Below, one piece after another: positions 1-9,557 of a stretch of DNA of 64,000 bases. This DNA is from an uncultured Bacteroidia bacterium (GTDB lineage: Bacteria; Bacteroidota; Bacteroidia; Bacteroidales; Prolixibacteraceae). The position numbers and the translations under genes are program-made. The DNA lies in assembly GCA_903918045.1 (NCBI GenBank), contig CAIXCY010000014.1:62001-126000 (forward strand). The letters run 5' to 3'. Each line of letters opens with the position of its first letter. Within the stretch, counting starts at the first letter, position 1. A model generated the notes under the pieces. That model was given only the letters and a program-made list of their open reading frames with translations. It was not told the origin of the DNA and ran no database searches.

Positions 1-519
1 AAAATCCGGACCAGGGAGGTTCCTTTTCTTCGTCGCAGGCTGGGTATCGTGTTTCAGGACTTCCAGTTGCTGACAGACAGAAGTGTCTATAAAAATTTCG
101 AATTTGTTTTAAAAGCCACAGAATGGAAGGATGAAAATGCAATAAAAGAACGGATTCAGGAAGTTCTATCAAAAGTCAATATGGAACATTCAGGATCACG
201 TATGCCTCATCAACTCTCCGGTGGCGAACAACAACGTATTGTAATTGCCCGGGCCTTATTGAATAATCCCGAAATTATACTAGCCGATGAGCCTACAGGA
301 AATCTTGATCCCGAAACATCGGAGGCCTTATTGAGGCTTTTGACGGAAATTCACCGCGAAGGGAAAACAATTATAATGGCGACGCACGATTATCCAATTA
401 TACAAAAATTCCCTGCCCGCAAGATTGTCTGTGAGGCAGGATCAATAAGGAAACTTGATGATGAAACCAACATGATTGATTTTGAATCATTACTTGATGA
501 ACCGCCATTAGACCAGTAA
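1..519 (+). CDS. ftsE: Cell division ATP-binding protein FtsE (5' truncated)
   Basis: ABC-type ATPase that pairs with the membrane protein FtsX at the division septum, where the complex controls peptidoglycan hydrolases. The frame is open from the first base of the window, so the N-terminus and the Walker A motif lie upstream. Visible in order are the FtsE-typical PFLRRRLGIVFQDF stretch with the Q-loop, the LSGGEQQR signature, the Walker B segment IILADEPTGNLDP, and the H-loop ATHD. The C-terminal tail ends in an acidic stretch. An internal GTG at 49 could be mistaken for a start, but conserved sequence continues upstream of it. No ftsX follows; murB is 62 bases downstream. The assignment to FtsE rather than a LolD-like ATPase rests on the FLRRRLG segment. 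Confidence 0.9.
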   Translation, partial: KIRTREVPFLRRRLGIVFQDFQLLTDRSVYKNFEFVLKATEWKDENAIKERIQEVLSKVNMEHSGSRMPHQLSGGEQQRIVIARALLNNPEIILADEPTGNLDPETSEALLRLLTEIHREGKTIIMATHDYPIIQKFPARKIVCEAGSIRKLDDETNMIDFESLLDEPPLDQ

Positions 520-581
520 AATGAGTTCAATCGATAATTTGACAATATCCCGCTTCAGAATCCAGGACAAAAAAATAAAGC

Positions 582-1604
582 ATGTTCCAGCTGTCGAATA
601 ACCAATCACTGAAAGAGAAAAATACTTTCGGAATAACAGCCACTGCAAGGTATTATCTGATTGTAAAATCAGAATCTGAACTTTATGAATTTTTTAAAAA
701 TAACAGATCAGCTATTCAGCTAAAGAGACTTTTCCTGGGAGCTGGAAGCAACCTTCTATTTCTTGACGATTTTAACGGGCTTGTTATTCATCCTTTGATT
801 GGTGGAATAAATTTAGTCCGCGAAAATAAATATCAGGTCGAAGTAGAGGCAGGTGCAGGTGTTTCGTGGGATAACTTCGTAGCTTTTTGTGTTGACAAAG
901 GTTGGCACGGTATTGAAAACCTATCTTTGATTCCAGGTAACACAGGAGCTGTACCGGTCCAAAATATCGGAGCCTATGGCGTCGAGGCAGGATCGGTAAT
1001 TTCAGAGGTCAAAGGGATCGATATTCCTTCTCTTAAGGATTACCACTATAATCATAAAGCCTGTGAATTTAATTATAGAACAAGCTTATTTAAAGAAAAA
1101 CTTAAAGAACAGTTTGTCATAACATCTGTTGTTTTCCGCCTTTCGAAGCAACCGAACTTTAAAATTCAGTACGAAGGATTGGAAGAGAAAATTAATCAGT
1201 ACGGAAAGACAAATCTTCAAAATATTCGTAAGGCAATCATTGCTATACGCCAATCAAAACTCCCCGATCCGGCCGTTTTTGGCAATGCAGGAAGTTTTTT
1301 CAAGAATCCGGTAGTTTCTGAATTGGTTGCCAATTCCTTGAAAAATTTATACCCTGAGCTACCGGTATATTCAATCGGACATGGAGTTGTAAAGTTAGCG
1401 GCAGGCTGGCTTATTGACAAGGCCGGCTGGAAAGGAAAGTCAGTGGGGAATGCTGCGGTTCACGAAAAACAGGCGTTGGTTTTAATTAATAAAGGGGGTG
1501 CTTCAGGAAAAGAGATCTTCAGGTTATCAGAATTGATCGCCGAAGATGTTTTGCAAAAATTCAATATTCATTTGGAACGCGAAGTTCAGGTAATTGGCGA
1601 TTAG
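582..1604 (+). CDS. murB: UDP-N-acetylenolpyruvoylglucosamine reductase MurB
   Basis: FAD enzyme that reduces UDP-GlcNAc-enolpyruvate to UDP-MurNAc with NADPH, the second committed step of cytoplasmic peptidoglycan synthesis. The 340-residue length and layout match the type I (E. coli-like) enzyme. The FAD-binding motif LGAGSNLLFLDD lies near residues 52-63, and IPGNTGAVPVQNIGAYG near 117-133. The substrate-binding YRTS has Arg near 166. The catalytic Ser lies in GSFFKNP near 238 and the catalytic Glu in LEREVQVIG near 334. The first ATG at 582 is used; there is no clear Shine-Dalgarno sequence, as is usual in this phylum. The gene follows ftsE on the same strand and converges with mltG. Confidence 0.95.
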   Translation: MFQLSNNQSLKEKNTFGITATARYYLIVKSESELYEFFKNNRSAIQLKRLFLGAGSNLLFLDDFNGLVIHPLIGGINLVRENKYQVEVEAGAGVSWDNFVAFCVDKGWHGIENLSLIPGNTGAVPVQNIGAYGVEAGSVISEVKGIDIPSLKDYHYNHKACEFNYRTSLFKEKLKEQFVITSVVFRLSKQPNFKIQYEGLEEKINQYGKTNLQNIRKAIIAIRQSKLPDPAVFGNAGSFFKNPVVSELVANSLKNLYPELPVYSIGHGVVKLAAGWLIDKAGWKGKSVGNAAVHEKQALVLINKGGASGKEIFRLSELIAEDVLQKFNIHLEREVQVIGD

Positions 1605-1724
1605 GTGCTATTAATCATTCCTTTGCGATCCACTCTAACCTCTCCCTTTCGCCACATCTCCTCTTCGCCCTTTCCCCCGACGTTCGTGCAGTCGTGGCTA
1701 TCTCTCCATCTCTCATTCGCCCTT
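1605..1724. repeat. C/T-rich low-complexity intergenic repeats
   Basis: The 120 bases between the convergent murB and mltG genes carry a strongly C/T-skewed stretch. Variants of TTCGCC and CTCTCC(C/A)TTTCGCC recur several times, for example around 1645-1660, 1664-1680 and 1716-1732. The run ends inside the last codons of mltG. It looks like imperfect tandem repetition rather than a clean terminator hairpin. No coding function is supported. Confidence 0.4.
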
Positions 1725-2786
1725 TCACCTCCAAATTTTATTTCTATTCAAGGCATTCTGATATTTCGCCGCATTCCGGTTATGCTCCGCAAGGGATTGC
1801 GCAAAATTGTGATGTCCCGAGAAGTCCTCCTTTGCACAAAAATACATATAGTTATGGTGTTCAGCATTTAGAACGGCATCAACACTTGCAATATCGGGGA
1901 AATTTATCGGACCGGGAGGCAACCCTACGTATTTATAGGTGTTGTATGGTGAATCAACGGAAAGGTATTTTGTCAGGATCCGTTTGATCTGAAAATCGCC
2001 TAACGCATATTTAACAGTAGGATCTGCCTGAAGTAACCAACCTTTTTTAATCCGGTTGATATACACACCTGCGATTCTTGGCTTTTCATCATTTTTAGTT
2101 GACTCCTCCTGAACAATCGAGGCGATCGTAACAACTTGCAATGGTGTCAGGCCCAAATCTGATGCCTTCTTTTTCCGCGCACTATTCCAAAAATGGTCGT
2201 ATTCAAATTTCATCCGTTCGATAAATTCACGTGGTGAGGTATTCCAATAAACCTCATACGTATTTGGAATGATTATGATCGGAAAGGATTCACAGGTAAA
2301 TCCAAGATCAGACGCTACCTTTTGATCATTTAAAACATTAATAAAAGCAGCTGAGTCAGCTTCAAGATAGTGGGATAAGCGCGCCGCCAAATCCTCCCTG
2401 AAGCGAATATTGTTAAAAGTTACCTTCACAGGAGTCTGTAAGCCAGATCTCAGCAGGTCTATCAATTGATTATTGCTCCACCCCCGTTTCAGCATATAGG
2501 CACCGGGTTGAACTCTCCTGGAATAATTCTTCCGCCCTGCAACCCATTTAAACGAATTAATATCTATTAAATATTTTCCATTTTTCAATGAATCCAATAA
2601 CTGATCAAATCCTGCACCGGTATGGATATACAATAACCCTGACTTTTCAACATTCGTTTTAAAGATAGCACGATAACTGCTGTATCCCCACGAGCCAACA
2701 ATGAGAATGAGACCAATTACAACCAAAATTATCCATTTCCAAAGTAGTGGTAGAGACCTCCTGTGTGGCAAAATATTAAAATTCAT
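1725..2786 (-). CDS. mltG: Endolytic murein transglycosylase MltG
   Basis: Inner-membrane lytic transglycosylase that cuts nascent glycan strands and is thought to set their length. One N-terminal transmembrane segment lies at about residues 16-34 after a basic start (PHRRS). The periplasmic YceG/MltG domain has the catalytic signature IASIVQEEST, with the probable catalytic Glu near 228. The conserved RIAGVYINR and LQADPTVKYALG motifs follow, and GLPPGPI and YFCAKEDFSGHH lie near the C-terminus. The 353-residue length is normal for the family. The gene is alone on the minus strand, converging with murB and divergent from the flavodiiron gene. Confidence 0.93.
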   Translation of the reverse strand: MNFNILPHRRSLPLLWKWIILVVIGLILIVGSWGYSSYRAIFKTNVEKSGLLYIHTGAGFDQLLDSLKNGKYLIDINSFKWVAGRKNYSRRVQPGAYMLKRGWSNNQLIDLLRSGLQTPVKVTFNNIRFREDLAARLSHYLEADSAAFINVLNDQKVASDLGFTCESFPIIIIPNTYEVYWNTSPREFIERMKFEYDHFWNSARKKKASDLGLTPLQVVTIASIVQEESTKNDEKPRIAGVYINRIKKGWLLQADPTVKYALGDFQIKRILTKYLSVDSPYNTYKYVGLPPGPINFPDIASVDAVLNAEHHNYMYFCAKEDFSGHHNFAQSLAEHNRNAAKYQNALNRNKIWR

Positions 2787-2838
2787 TCGGAATAATAATT
2801 ACATATAAAACGATAATTCACAAACATCTAAACAGTCA

Positions 2839-2846
2839 CAAAAGTA
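2839..2846 (-). promoter_or_regulatory. Candidate -7 element upstream of mltG
   Basis: CAAAAGTA on the plus strand reads TACTTTTG on the minus strand, matching the Bacteroidota -7 consensus TAnnTTTG about 50 bases before the mltG start. No good -33 TTTG is seen at the usual spacing, so support is partial. Confidence 0.35.
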
Positions 2847-2919
2847 CAAAATTTGACCGACAGAAATAAATTGGTCAGAGTTTCCGGGGATTTTTCTTAA
2901 CTCTTGATTCAATTATTTG

Positions 2920-2927
2920 TACTTTTG
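2920..2927 (+). promoter_or_regulatory. Candidate -7 element upstream of the flavodiiron gene
   Basis: TACTTTTG matches TAnnTTTG and lies 42 bases before the ATG at 2970. A -33 box at the right spacing is not evident. It has the same 8-mer as the divergent mltG element. Confidence 0.35.
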
Positions 2928-2969
2928 TCGGGTTAGAAAGTTAGTGAGTATTGATTATAAAAGAACGAA

Positions 2970-4196
2970 ATGCATCACATTAAGCTTGCCGAAAACATCT
3001 ATTTTCTTGGATTCAACGACCGTAGAACTGCTCTTTTCGAGAACATCTGGCCCATACCGAATGGAATTTCCTACAACTCCTATTTAATTGATGATGAAAA
3101 GATTGCCATTATCGATACTGCAGAAAGGCAGTTTATAGAGGATTATCTCGACAAGATTCAGACAATTATTGGCGACCGTCAGATCGATTATTTGATAATC
3201 AACCACATGGAACCTGATCATTCAGGTGCTTTAAAGGCGATTCGGAGCAGGTATCCTGAAATTACACTCGTGGGCAACAAAAAAACTTTTGGAATCATCG
3301 AAAGTTTCAGTATCGATCCGGGGAAGGTGCTGATGGTTCATGACAACGACACGCTTTCACTGGGGAAGACGACATTACAGTTCCAAACAATACCGATGGT
3401 CCACTGGCCCGAAACAATGATCACCTATGATGAAAATAATAATATACTTTTCTCCGGAGATGCCTTTGGAAGCTATGGTACCCTCGATGGCGGAGTTTTT
3501 GACGATGAGATAAACCTTGATTTTTACGAGGTGGATGTCATGCGCTATTTCACCAATATTGTTGGAAAATATTGCGCCCATACCCAACGGGCAATGAAAA
3601 AACTCGCACACCTTGAAATTAAAATGATTGCCTCTACCCATGGACCGGTATGGCGGACCGATTTAAACTGGGTATTGAGTCGTTATCAGAAATGGAGCAA
3701 TTACGAGATGGAGCAAGGAGTTGTAATCGTTTATGGCTCAATGTATGGAAATACTCAAAAAATGGCAGAGGTGGTTGCCCGGCAATTAAGTGAACGTGGG
3801 ATCAAGAACATCCGGGTTTACGACTCCTCAAAAACTCATTCATCCTATATCATAAACGATATCTTTAAGTATAAGGGGTTTATAGTAGGAAGTTGTGCAT
3901 ATAATAATGCACTGTTCCCCAATGTGGAAACATTACTCAAAACAATTGAGCACATGGCTCCAAAAGAACATTACCTTGGAATTTTTGGTAACTTCCTCTG
4001 GAACGGCGGCGGTGTAAACAACCTCAAAAAATTTGCAGAGATGATTAAATGGGAAATGGTTTACGATCCGATTGAAGAGAAGGGTGCCCTTAAACCCGAT
4101 AAATTCAGGATGTGCATTGAGCTTGGAGACGCAATGGCCGATAAATTGCTGCAGGAGCCAACCCCAAGGAATCCTGAAAATAGTCCCTGTCATTGA
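2970..4196 (+). CDS. fprA: Flavodiiron protein (FprA-type O2/NO reductase)
   Basis: Cytoplasmic enzyme that reduces O2 to water or NO to N2O and protects strict or facultative anaerobes. The N-terminal metallo-beta-lactamase domain carries the complete di-iron ligand set: H79, E81, D83 and H84 in HMEPDHSG, then H145, D164 and H224. The C-terminal flavodoxin domain starts near residue 251 and binds FMN through GSMYGNT (256-262). The 408-residue length is that of class A enzymes with no extra rubredoxin domain, so an external rubredoxin or similar donor is needed. The gene appears monocistronic. Whether O2 or NO is the preferred substrate cannot be read from the sequence. Confidence 0.93.
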   Translation: MHHIKLAENIYFLGFNDRRTALFENIWPIPNGISYNSYLIDDEKIAIIDTAERQFIEDYLDKIQTIIGDRQIDYLIINHMEPDHSGALKAIRSRYPEITLVGNKKTFGIIESFSIDPGKVLMVHDNDTLSLGKTTLQFQTIPMVHWPETMITYDENNNILFSGDAFGSYGTLDGGVFDDEINLDFYEVDVMRYFTNIVGKYCAHTQRAMKKLAHLEIKMIASTHGPVWRTDLNWVLSRYQKWSNYEMEQGVVIVYGSMYGNTQKMAEVVARQLSERGIKNIRVYDSSKTHSSYIINDIFKYKGFIVGSCAYNNALFPNVETLLKTIEHMAPKEHYLGIFGNFLWNGGGVNNLKKFAEMIKWEMVYDPIEEKGALKPDKFRMCIELGDAMADKLLQEPTPRNPENSPCH

Positions 4197-4388
4197 TCAT
4201 ATAAAATTAATTCTAAAAAACGACCTGTCGTATATACTTATATTTCTGATTATTATAAGGGCCTATTAATTTATTTAATGAATTGGGCCAATCACTGTTC
4301 CTTTTCCTTATTTTGATGTATGTTTGCAGAAAAGGACCTAATTAGCGTATATCCCTGTACGTGCTGACTATCGAAAAACTAAGTTTGA

Positions 4389-5072
4389 ATGAATGAATTA
4401 TTAGAATTAATATTACATACTGATCAGGCTTTAATGCGTATAGTCGCAGCCAATCTGACTGAGGCATACCTGATCCTTTTCCTGATCATTTTTAGTGAAA
4501 CAGGTTTGCTTATTTTTCCGTTTCTGCCAGGTGATGGATTACTTTTCTCTGCTGGTGTAATCTCTGCATCAACAGCACTAAATATTGTTTGGTTAGTTCC
4601 AATACTCATTCTTGCAGCTGTATTGGGTAACATGACCAACTATTTTGTCGGATCATTTTTTGGACATCACATCGAAAAAAGCCGTAACCGGTTTGTCCGA
4701 AAATATCTGATCCCCTATATTCATCGTACGCGCCATTTCTATGATAAATACGGTGCAAAATCGATTGTTGTTGGCCGTTTCTTCCCGGTGATCAGAACCT
4801 ACATTCCATTTTTTGCAGGACTTTCGGGATTTAAATATTCGGGATTCTTCCTTTTTACCCTTATCGGATCAGTTCTCTGGGTCCCTTTTTTCACCCTTGC
4901 AGGTTATTTTATTGGAGAAAATGCCTGGGTAAAGGATAACTATCTCCTTATTTTCCTGGGACTAATTATTGTTACACTTCTCCCTTTCTTTTATAATGTT
5001 ATCAAGCTCCTTTTCACCCGAAAAATCCGGCGAAAAAAGGGATCTAACCCAATTAAGTCAGATCGGATTTAA
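4389..5072 (+). CDS. DedA/SNARE-associated family membrane protein
   Basis: Polytopic inner-membrane protein of the DedA superfamily. Its members include undecaprenyl-phosphate and phospholipid flippases and proteins needed for membrane homeostasis. Family marks are FSETGLLIFPFLPGD near residues 38-51, with the acidic residue and FLPGD signature, and GRFFPVIRTYIPFFAG near 131-146, with the conserved GRF-P-R-T motif. Four or more hydrophobic segments are visible, and the tail is strongly basic. The 227-residue length is usual. The gene lies 47 bases before rmuC on the same strand. The substrate is unknown. Confidence 0.88.
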   Translation: MNELLELILHTDQALMRIVAANLTEAYLILFLIIFSETGLLIFPFLPGDGLLFSAGVISASTALNIVWLVPILILAAVLGNMTNYFVGSFFGHHIEKSRNRFVRKYLIPYIHRTRHFYDKYGAKSIVVGRFFPVIRTYIPFFAGLSGFKYSGFFLFTLIGSVLWVPFFTLAGYFIGENAWVKDNYLLIFLGLIIVTLLPFFYNVIKLLFTRKIRRKKGSNPIKSDRI

Positions 5073-5119
5073 ACGTTAATTTTGGGTTGGATTAAATCAA
5101 TCACTAATAAAAGAATCTT

Positions 5120-6481
5120 ATGACAGAAATGCTGATCCTAATCATCCTTCTGACCGTCAATATTTTGATAACTATTATTCTGCTGTTTCAAAATATTAAT
5201 AAAAATAATAGTCTAAATAATCAAATTAGTGAAATCGAGCTTAGTTTACTCAAAATTGAGAATGGATTTCGCGAAGATTTCAAAATTAATCGCGAAGAAA
5301 ATGGATCCATTGCAAAGGACAACAGAGCAGAATTAAACCAAACGCTCAAAGATTTCAGAAAAGAGCTTGCCGACACCCTTAAGGAGATAACCCTCCAGTC
5401 CAAAAATGATACTCTTCTGCTACGCGACTCACTGAGCAACTCGTTTAAGGGCTTTCAGGAGACCTTCGATAAAAACGTGGCATCATTTAACCAACTTCAG
5501 CGTGAAAAATTCTTGCTCCTTGGTGAGGAGCAGAAAAAAATGGTTGAAAGCACCGAAAAACGGCTTGAAGAGATCCGGGCAACCGTGGATGAGAAACTTC
5601 AGAAAACCTTAAATGAAAGGCTTGGACAATCTTTCGAATTGGTAGTCAGACAACTGGAAAATGTCCAGAAGGGTCTGGGCGAAATGCAAACACTTGCACA
5701 GGACGTGGGTGGGTTAAAAAGAGTACTGAGCAATGTAAAAATGCGGGGAAGCATTGGTGAAGTTCAGCTTGCTATGCTCCTGGAACAGATTCTTGCTCCG
5801 GGACAATATGAAGCCAATGTAAAAACCAAATCAGGAAGCGCCGAAGTTGTTGAATTTGCAATTAAACTACCTGGCCGTGACGACCAAAAATCAACGGTAT
5901 GGCTACCTGTTGATGCCAAATTCCCCAAAGATATTTACGAACAACTTCAGGACGCTCACGAAACAGGTGATCTTCAAAAAATTGAAACCGCACAGAAATT
6001 GCTCGAAAATACCATTAAAAAAATGGCTAAAGATATCCACGACAAATATATAGATCCCCCCAATACCACTGATTTTGGAATTATGTTTCTACCTTTCGAA
6101 GGGATATATGCTGAAGTTGTTCGCAGGGCGTCACTTTTGGATGAATTACAGCGAAATTATAAAATCGTCGTCACCGGCCCTACTACATTGGCAGCAATAC
6201 TTAACAGTCTGCAGATGGGTTTTAAAACCCTGGCGATCCAGCAACGTAGTGGTGAAGTCTGGAAAATTCTCGGGGCAGTTAAAAAAGAATTTGAACTGTT
6301 TGGAGGTTTGGTGGAGAAGGCACAAGGAAACATACAGACAGGTCTGAACCAACTGGACGATGTACTTGGAAAGAGGACTCGGGCCATTCAGCGGAGGCTA
6401 AAGGATGTTGAAGTGTTGGAATCGATCGACACAAAATTAATCCTGCCGGAATTGGGTGAAGATGAACTCTCTGATGAATAA
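5120..6481 (+). CDS. rmuC: DNA recombination protein RmuC homologue
   Basis: RmuC proteins limit recombination at inverted repeats and have a predicted PD-(D/E)XK nuclease-like core. An N-terminal hydrophobic anchor (about residues 3-23) is followed by a long predicted coiled coil (about 28-190, rich in E, K, L and Q heptads). The conserved RmuC core runs from about 200 to 400, with LKRVLSNVKMRGSIGE, the WLPVDAKFP motif and GPTTLAAILNSL. The C-terminus is acidic. The ATG at 5120 is chosen because it gives the membrane anchor. The length of 453 residues is normal. A TAATTTTG -7-like element lies at 5077-5084. Confidence 0.92.
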   Translation: MTEMLILIILLTVNILITIILLFQNINKNNSLNNQISEIELSLLKIENGFREDFKINREENGSIAKDNRAELNQTLKDFRKELADTLKEITLQSKNDTLLLRDSLSNSFKGFQETFDKNVASFNQLQREKFLLLGEEQKKMVESTEKRLEEIRATVDEKLQKTLNERLGQSFELVVRQLENVQKGLGEMQTLAQDVGGLKRVLSNVKMRGSIGEVQLAMLLEQILAPGQYEANVKTKSGSAEVVEFAIKLPGRDDQKSTVWLPVDAKFPKDIYEQLQDAHETGDLQKIETAQKLLENTIKKMAKDIHDKYIDPPNTTDFGIMFLPFEGIYAEVVRRASLLDELQRNYKIVVTGPTTLAAILNSLQMGFKTLAIQQRSGEVWKILGAVKKEFELFGGLVEKAQGNIQTGLNQLDDVLGKRTRAIQRRLKDVEVLESIDTKLILPELGEDELSDE

Positions 6482-6625
6482 TAAGTCATAAGAAGTAACC
6501 ATTCCAAAACTTTATACCAGGAGGTTAATTCCAAAATTAACCCAGACAAGATCGCCTGTCTCAAACTGGGATTTCCAAATAAATCAGTATCTTTAAGCAC
6601 ATTTAAGATTGGGATATTAGAATAG

Positions 6626-9535
6626 ATGGAACATGAAAATCGTTACTTCGGCCTTTCTGATGAAGAAGTTTTAGAAAACCGAAAGAAATATGGAAGTAAT
6701 CTGCTCACACCGCCAAAACGCGATCCCCTGTGGAAACTCTTTCTTGGCAAATTTGAGGACCCTATTATACGAATATTGCTTATTGCAGCATTCCTATCCC
6801 TGGGAATTGCATTTCTAAACAACGAATATGCCGAAACCATTGGTATTTTTTGTGCAATCATTCTGGCAACCGGAGTGGCATTCTGGTTTGAAGCGGATGC
6901 CAATAAAAAATTCGATATTCTTAACCAGGTCTCCGATGATACGCCAGTAAAGGTTATCCGCAATGGAAATATCTGTGAAATACCCCAGCAAGAAATTGTT
7001 ACAGGAGATATAGTGCTTCTTGGCACTGGTGATGAAGTCCCGGCTGATGGTGAACTCCTGGAGGCGATATCCCTGCAAATTGACGAATCATGTCTTACAG
7101 GTGAATCTTTAATTAGTAAATCTACAGATCCTTCCAATTTCGATAAAGAGTCTACTTACCCTTCAAACTGGGCGATGCGCGGTACCAAAGTTATGGACGG
7201 CCATGCCTTCCTCCATGTAAAAGCCATTGGTGATGCAACCGAATATGGTCAGGTCGCAAGACAAGCTACCGAACTATCCGGAGAGGAGACTCCTCTGAAT
7301 ATACAGCTTGACGGACTTGCCAAATTCATTGGCGTAATGGGTTTTGCCCTCGCAATACTGACATTCATTACCCTTTTTATAAAGGATCTTATTTTCAAGG
7401 CGCCATCTGATACCTTAACTGTTATTCAGTTAGGTTCAGTTGGGATCGTAATGCTTTCTGCCATGGTGGCATTGATAAAGATCTGGATGCCTATAATTTA
7501 TGATGGACTCGGACTATTGGGTATTGAAAAAGAGCTCCCTGAAAGCATTGGTTCAGGAAACTGGTTAAAATGGTTCGGAATCGGATTACTTACCTTTGTC
7601 CTGGCCATTTTATTTGGTTTCGCCGCCGGAATAGATCCGTTTAACCCGTTATCATGGGTTTCTATTCATATTGCCGGGAGAATACTCCAATATTTCATGG
7701 TGGCAGTAACCCTCATTGTGGTGGCTGTCCCTGAAGGATTACCGATGAGCGTTACACTTAGCCTGGCATTAAGTATGCGCAAAATGCTCCAGATGAATAA
7801 TCTCGTCCGTAAAATGCATGCTTGTGAAACGATAGGCGCAATAACCGTTATATGTACCGACAAAACTGGAACTTTAACGCAGAACAGGATGCAGGTCGCC
7901 AAAACAAATTTTTTTGGACTCAATGATCAACACCTGGATGATGAAAGATTGAGTATTCTGATCAAGGAAGGGATAGCTGTAAATGCAACAGCATACCTTG
8001 ACTTCTCTAATCCACGTGCCATTAAGACCTTAGGAAATCCAACGGAGGCAGCTTTGCTCCTTTGGTTGCATACTCATGGGGTAAATTATTTACAGCTACG
8101 AGAAAAGACAGACGTCCTCGGGCAACTTACCTTCTCAACTGAACGCAAATTCATGGCCACATTGGTACATTCACCATTATTAAATCAAAAGATTCTTTAT
8201 GTGAAAGGGGCGCCGGAGGTTATTCTTGCAAAAAGCAAGGAAGTGCTTTTGGGTGAAGGGGGGTCACTGAATAAAGATAATTCCGCTCACATTGATCAAT
8301 TGCTACATCGTTATCAGGATCAGGGTATGAGGACTCTTGGATTTGCTTACGAAATTGTGGAAGATGATTTGCCGCGATTTATTAATGGCGACCTAGCCAA
8401 TGCAAACCTCAATTTTTTGGGTATTGTTGCAATATCTGATCCGGTGAGGGAGGATGTTCCAAAGGCGGTCCAAAAATGTTTGAATGCAGGAATTGATGTT
8501 AAAATTGTCACCGGTGATACGTCAGGAACTGCAAAAGAGATTGGCCGTCAAATAGGTATCTGGAATCTAAGTGACCAAGGGCATAATATCATAACAGGCA
8601 TTGAATTTGAGGCTCTAAGTGATGAAGAGGCCGCAATCCGGATTCAACATCTTAAGATAATGTGCCGTGCACGTCCCTCCGATAAACAACGATTGGTCAG
8701 GCTTCTCCAACAGGGCGGATCGGTAGTTGCAGTAACCGGTGACGGCACTAATGATGCACCTGCTTTAAACTTTGCCCATGTCGGGCTTTCGATGGGTTCA
8801 GGAACCGCCGTTGCCAAAGAGGCAAGCGATATAACCTTGCTTGACGATTCGTTCAACAGTATTGCAACTGCGGTGATGTGGGGAAGATCATTGTATCAAA
8901 ATATTCAACGATTTATCCTCTTTCAGTTAACAATCAATTTAACGGCCCTGATCATTGTACTGTTAGGGTCCCTCATTGGGCATGAAATGCCACTGACGGT
9001 GGCCCAGATGCTTTGGGTCAACCTGATCATGGATACTTTCGCAGCCGGTGCCCTTGCCTCCCTCCCTCCAAATGAGAAAATAATGGAACATAAGCCAAGA
9101 AAATCAAGTGATTTCATCATTACAACAGCGATGAAAATTAATATTCTGTTCACCGGATTAACCTTTGTGGCGCTACTCATCAGCCTGCTGATCTATTATA
9201 AAGATGCTTCAGGAGAGATCACTCCACTTAATCTATCCCGGTTTTTTACAGTATTCGTATTGCTTCAGTTCTGGAATATGTTTAATGCAAAAGCCTTTGC
9301 AACAGGAAAATCGGCTTTCCATAAATTGGGCAAAAGCATTGGTTTTATTCTTGTCGCAACAATTATACTTACCGGGCAAATTCTGATTGTTCAATTTGGT
9401 GGAAATGTCTTCAGAACGGTACCGTTGTCGTTAAATGAATGGTTTTTAATTATTGGATCCACCTCCATCGTCCTTTGGATTGGTGAAGCCGAAAGGTTTT
9501 TTAAAGGGACTAAGCGGTCAAAGATTACACCTTAA
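6626..9535 (+). CDS. Calcium-translocating P-type ATPase, PMCA-like (P2B)
   Basis: Membrane pump that exports a cation, most likely Ca2+, using ATP. The domain order is complete: actuator loop with TGES (158-161), the M4 motif AVPEGLP (PEGLP 369-373), phosphorylation motif DKTGTLT (D412), the nucleotide-binding domain, the hinge TGDGTNDAP (704-712), and C-terminal membrane helices with LIMDTFAAGALASLPP in M6. The VAVPEGLP and M6 sequences resemble plasma-membrane Ca2+-ATPases rather than Na/K or Mg pumps. An extra hydrophobic block of about 70-90 residues lies between M3 and M4 (about 256-345) and probably adds two helices. The 969-residue length reflects this insertion. The gene stands alone. 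Confidence 0.9.
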   Translation: MEHENRYFGLSDEEVLENRKKYGSNLLTPPKRDPLWKLFLGKFEDPIIRILLIAAFLSLGIAFLNNEYAETIGIFCAIILATGVAFWFEADANKKFDILNQVSDDTPVKVIRNGNICEIPQQEIVTGDIVLLGTGDEVPADGELLEAISLQIDESCLTGESLISKSTDPSNFDKESTYPSNWAMRGTKVMDGHAFLHVKAIGDATEYGQVARQATELSGEETPLNIQLDGLAKFIGVMGFALAILTFITLFIKDLIFKAPSDTLTVIQLGSVGIVMLSAMVALIKIWMPIIYDGLGLLGIEKELPESIGSGNWLKWFGIGLLTFVLAILFGFAAGIDPFNPLSWVSIHIAGRILQYFMVAVTLIVVAVPEGLPMSVTLSLALSMRKMLQMNNLVRKMHACETIGAITVICTDKTGTLTQNRMQVAKTNFFGLNDQHLDDERLSILIKEGIAVNATAYLDFSNPRAIKTLGNPTEAALLLWLHTHGVNYLQLREKTDVLGQLTFSTERKFMATLVHSPLLNQKILYVKGAPEVILAKSKEVLLGEGGSLNKDNSAHIDQLLHRYQDQGMRTLGFAYEIVEDDLPRFINGDLANANLNFLGIVAISDPVREDVPKAVQKCLNAGIDVKIVTGDTSGTAKEIGRQIGIWNLSDQGHNIITGIEFEALSDEEAAIRIQHLKIMCRARPSDKQRLVRLLQQGGSVVAVTGDGTNDAPALNFAHVGLSMGSGTAVAKEASDITLLDDSFNSIATAVMWGRSLYQNIQRFILFQLTINLTALIIVLLGSLIGHEMPLTVAQMLWVNLIMDTFAAGALASLPPNEKIMEHKPRKSSDFIITTAMKINILFTGLTFVALLISLLIYYKDASGEITPLNLSRFFTVFVLLQFWNMFNAKAFATGKSAFHKLGKSIGFILVATIILTGQILIVQFGGNVFRTVPLSLNEWFLIIGSTSIVLWIGEAERFFKGTKRSKITP

Positions 9536-9540
9536 ATTCC

Positions 9541-9557
9541 TGATGACCTTGTCATCA
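9541..9557. terminator. Hairpin after the P-type ATPase gene
   Basis: TGATGAC-CTT-GTCATCA forms a perfect 7-bp stem six bases after the stop codon. A T-rich stretch follows only after about nine bases, so it is a weak intrinsic terminator candidate. Confidence 0.4.

Noticed and set aside
49-51. GTG as the start of ftsE
   Set aside because: Conserved FtsE sequence continues in frame upstream to base 1, so the gene is simply cut by the window edge.
521-601. A 26-codon frame between ftsE and murB
   Set aside because: It overlaps the start of murB in another frame and has no supporting feature.
1694-1987. Plus-strand reading frame of 97 codons
   Set aside because: It overlaps the end of mltG on the opposite strand and has no recognisable features; mltG is certain.
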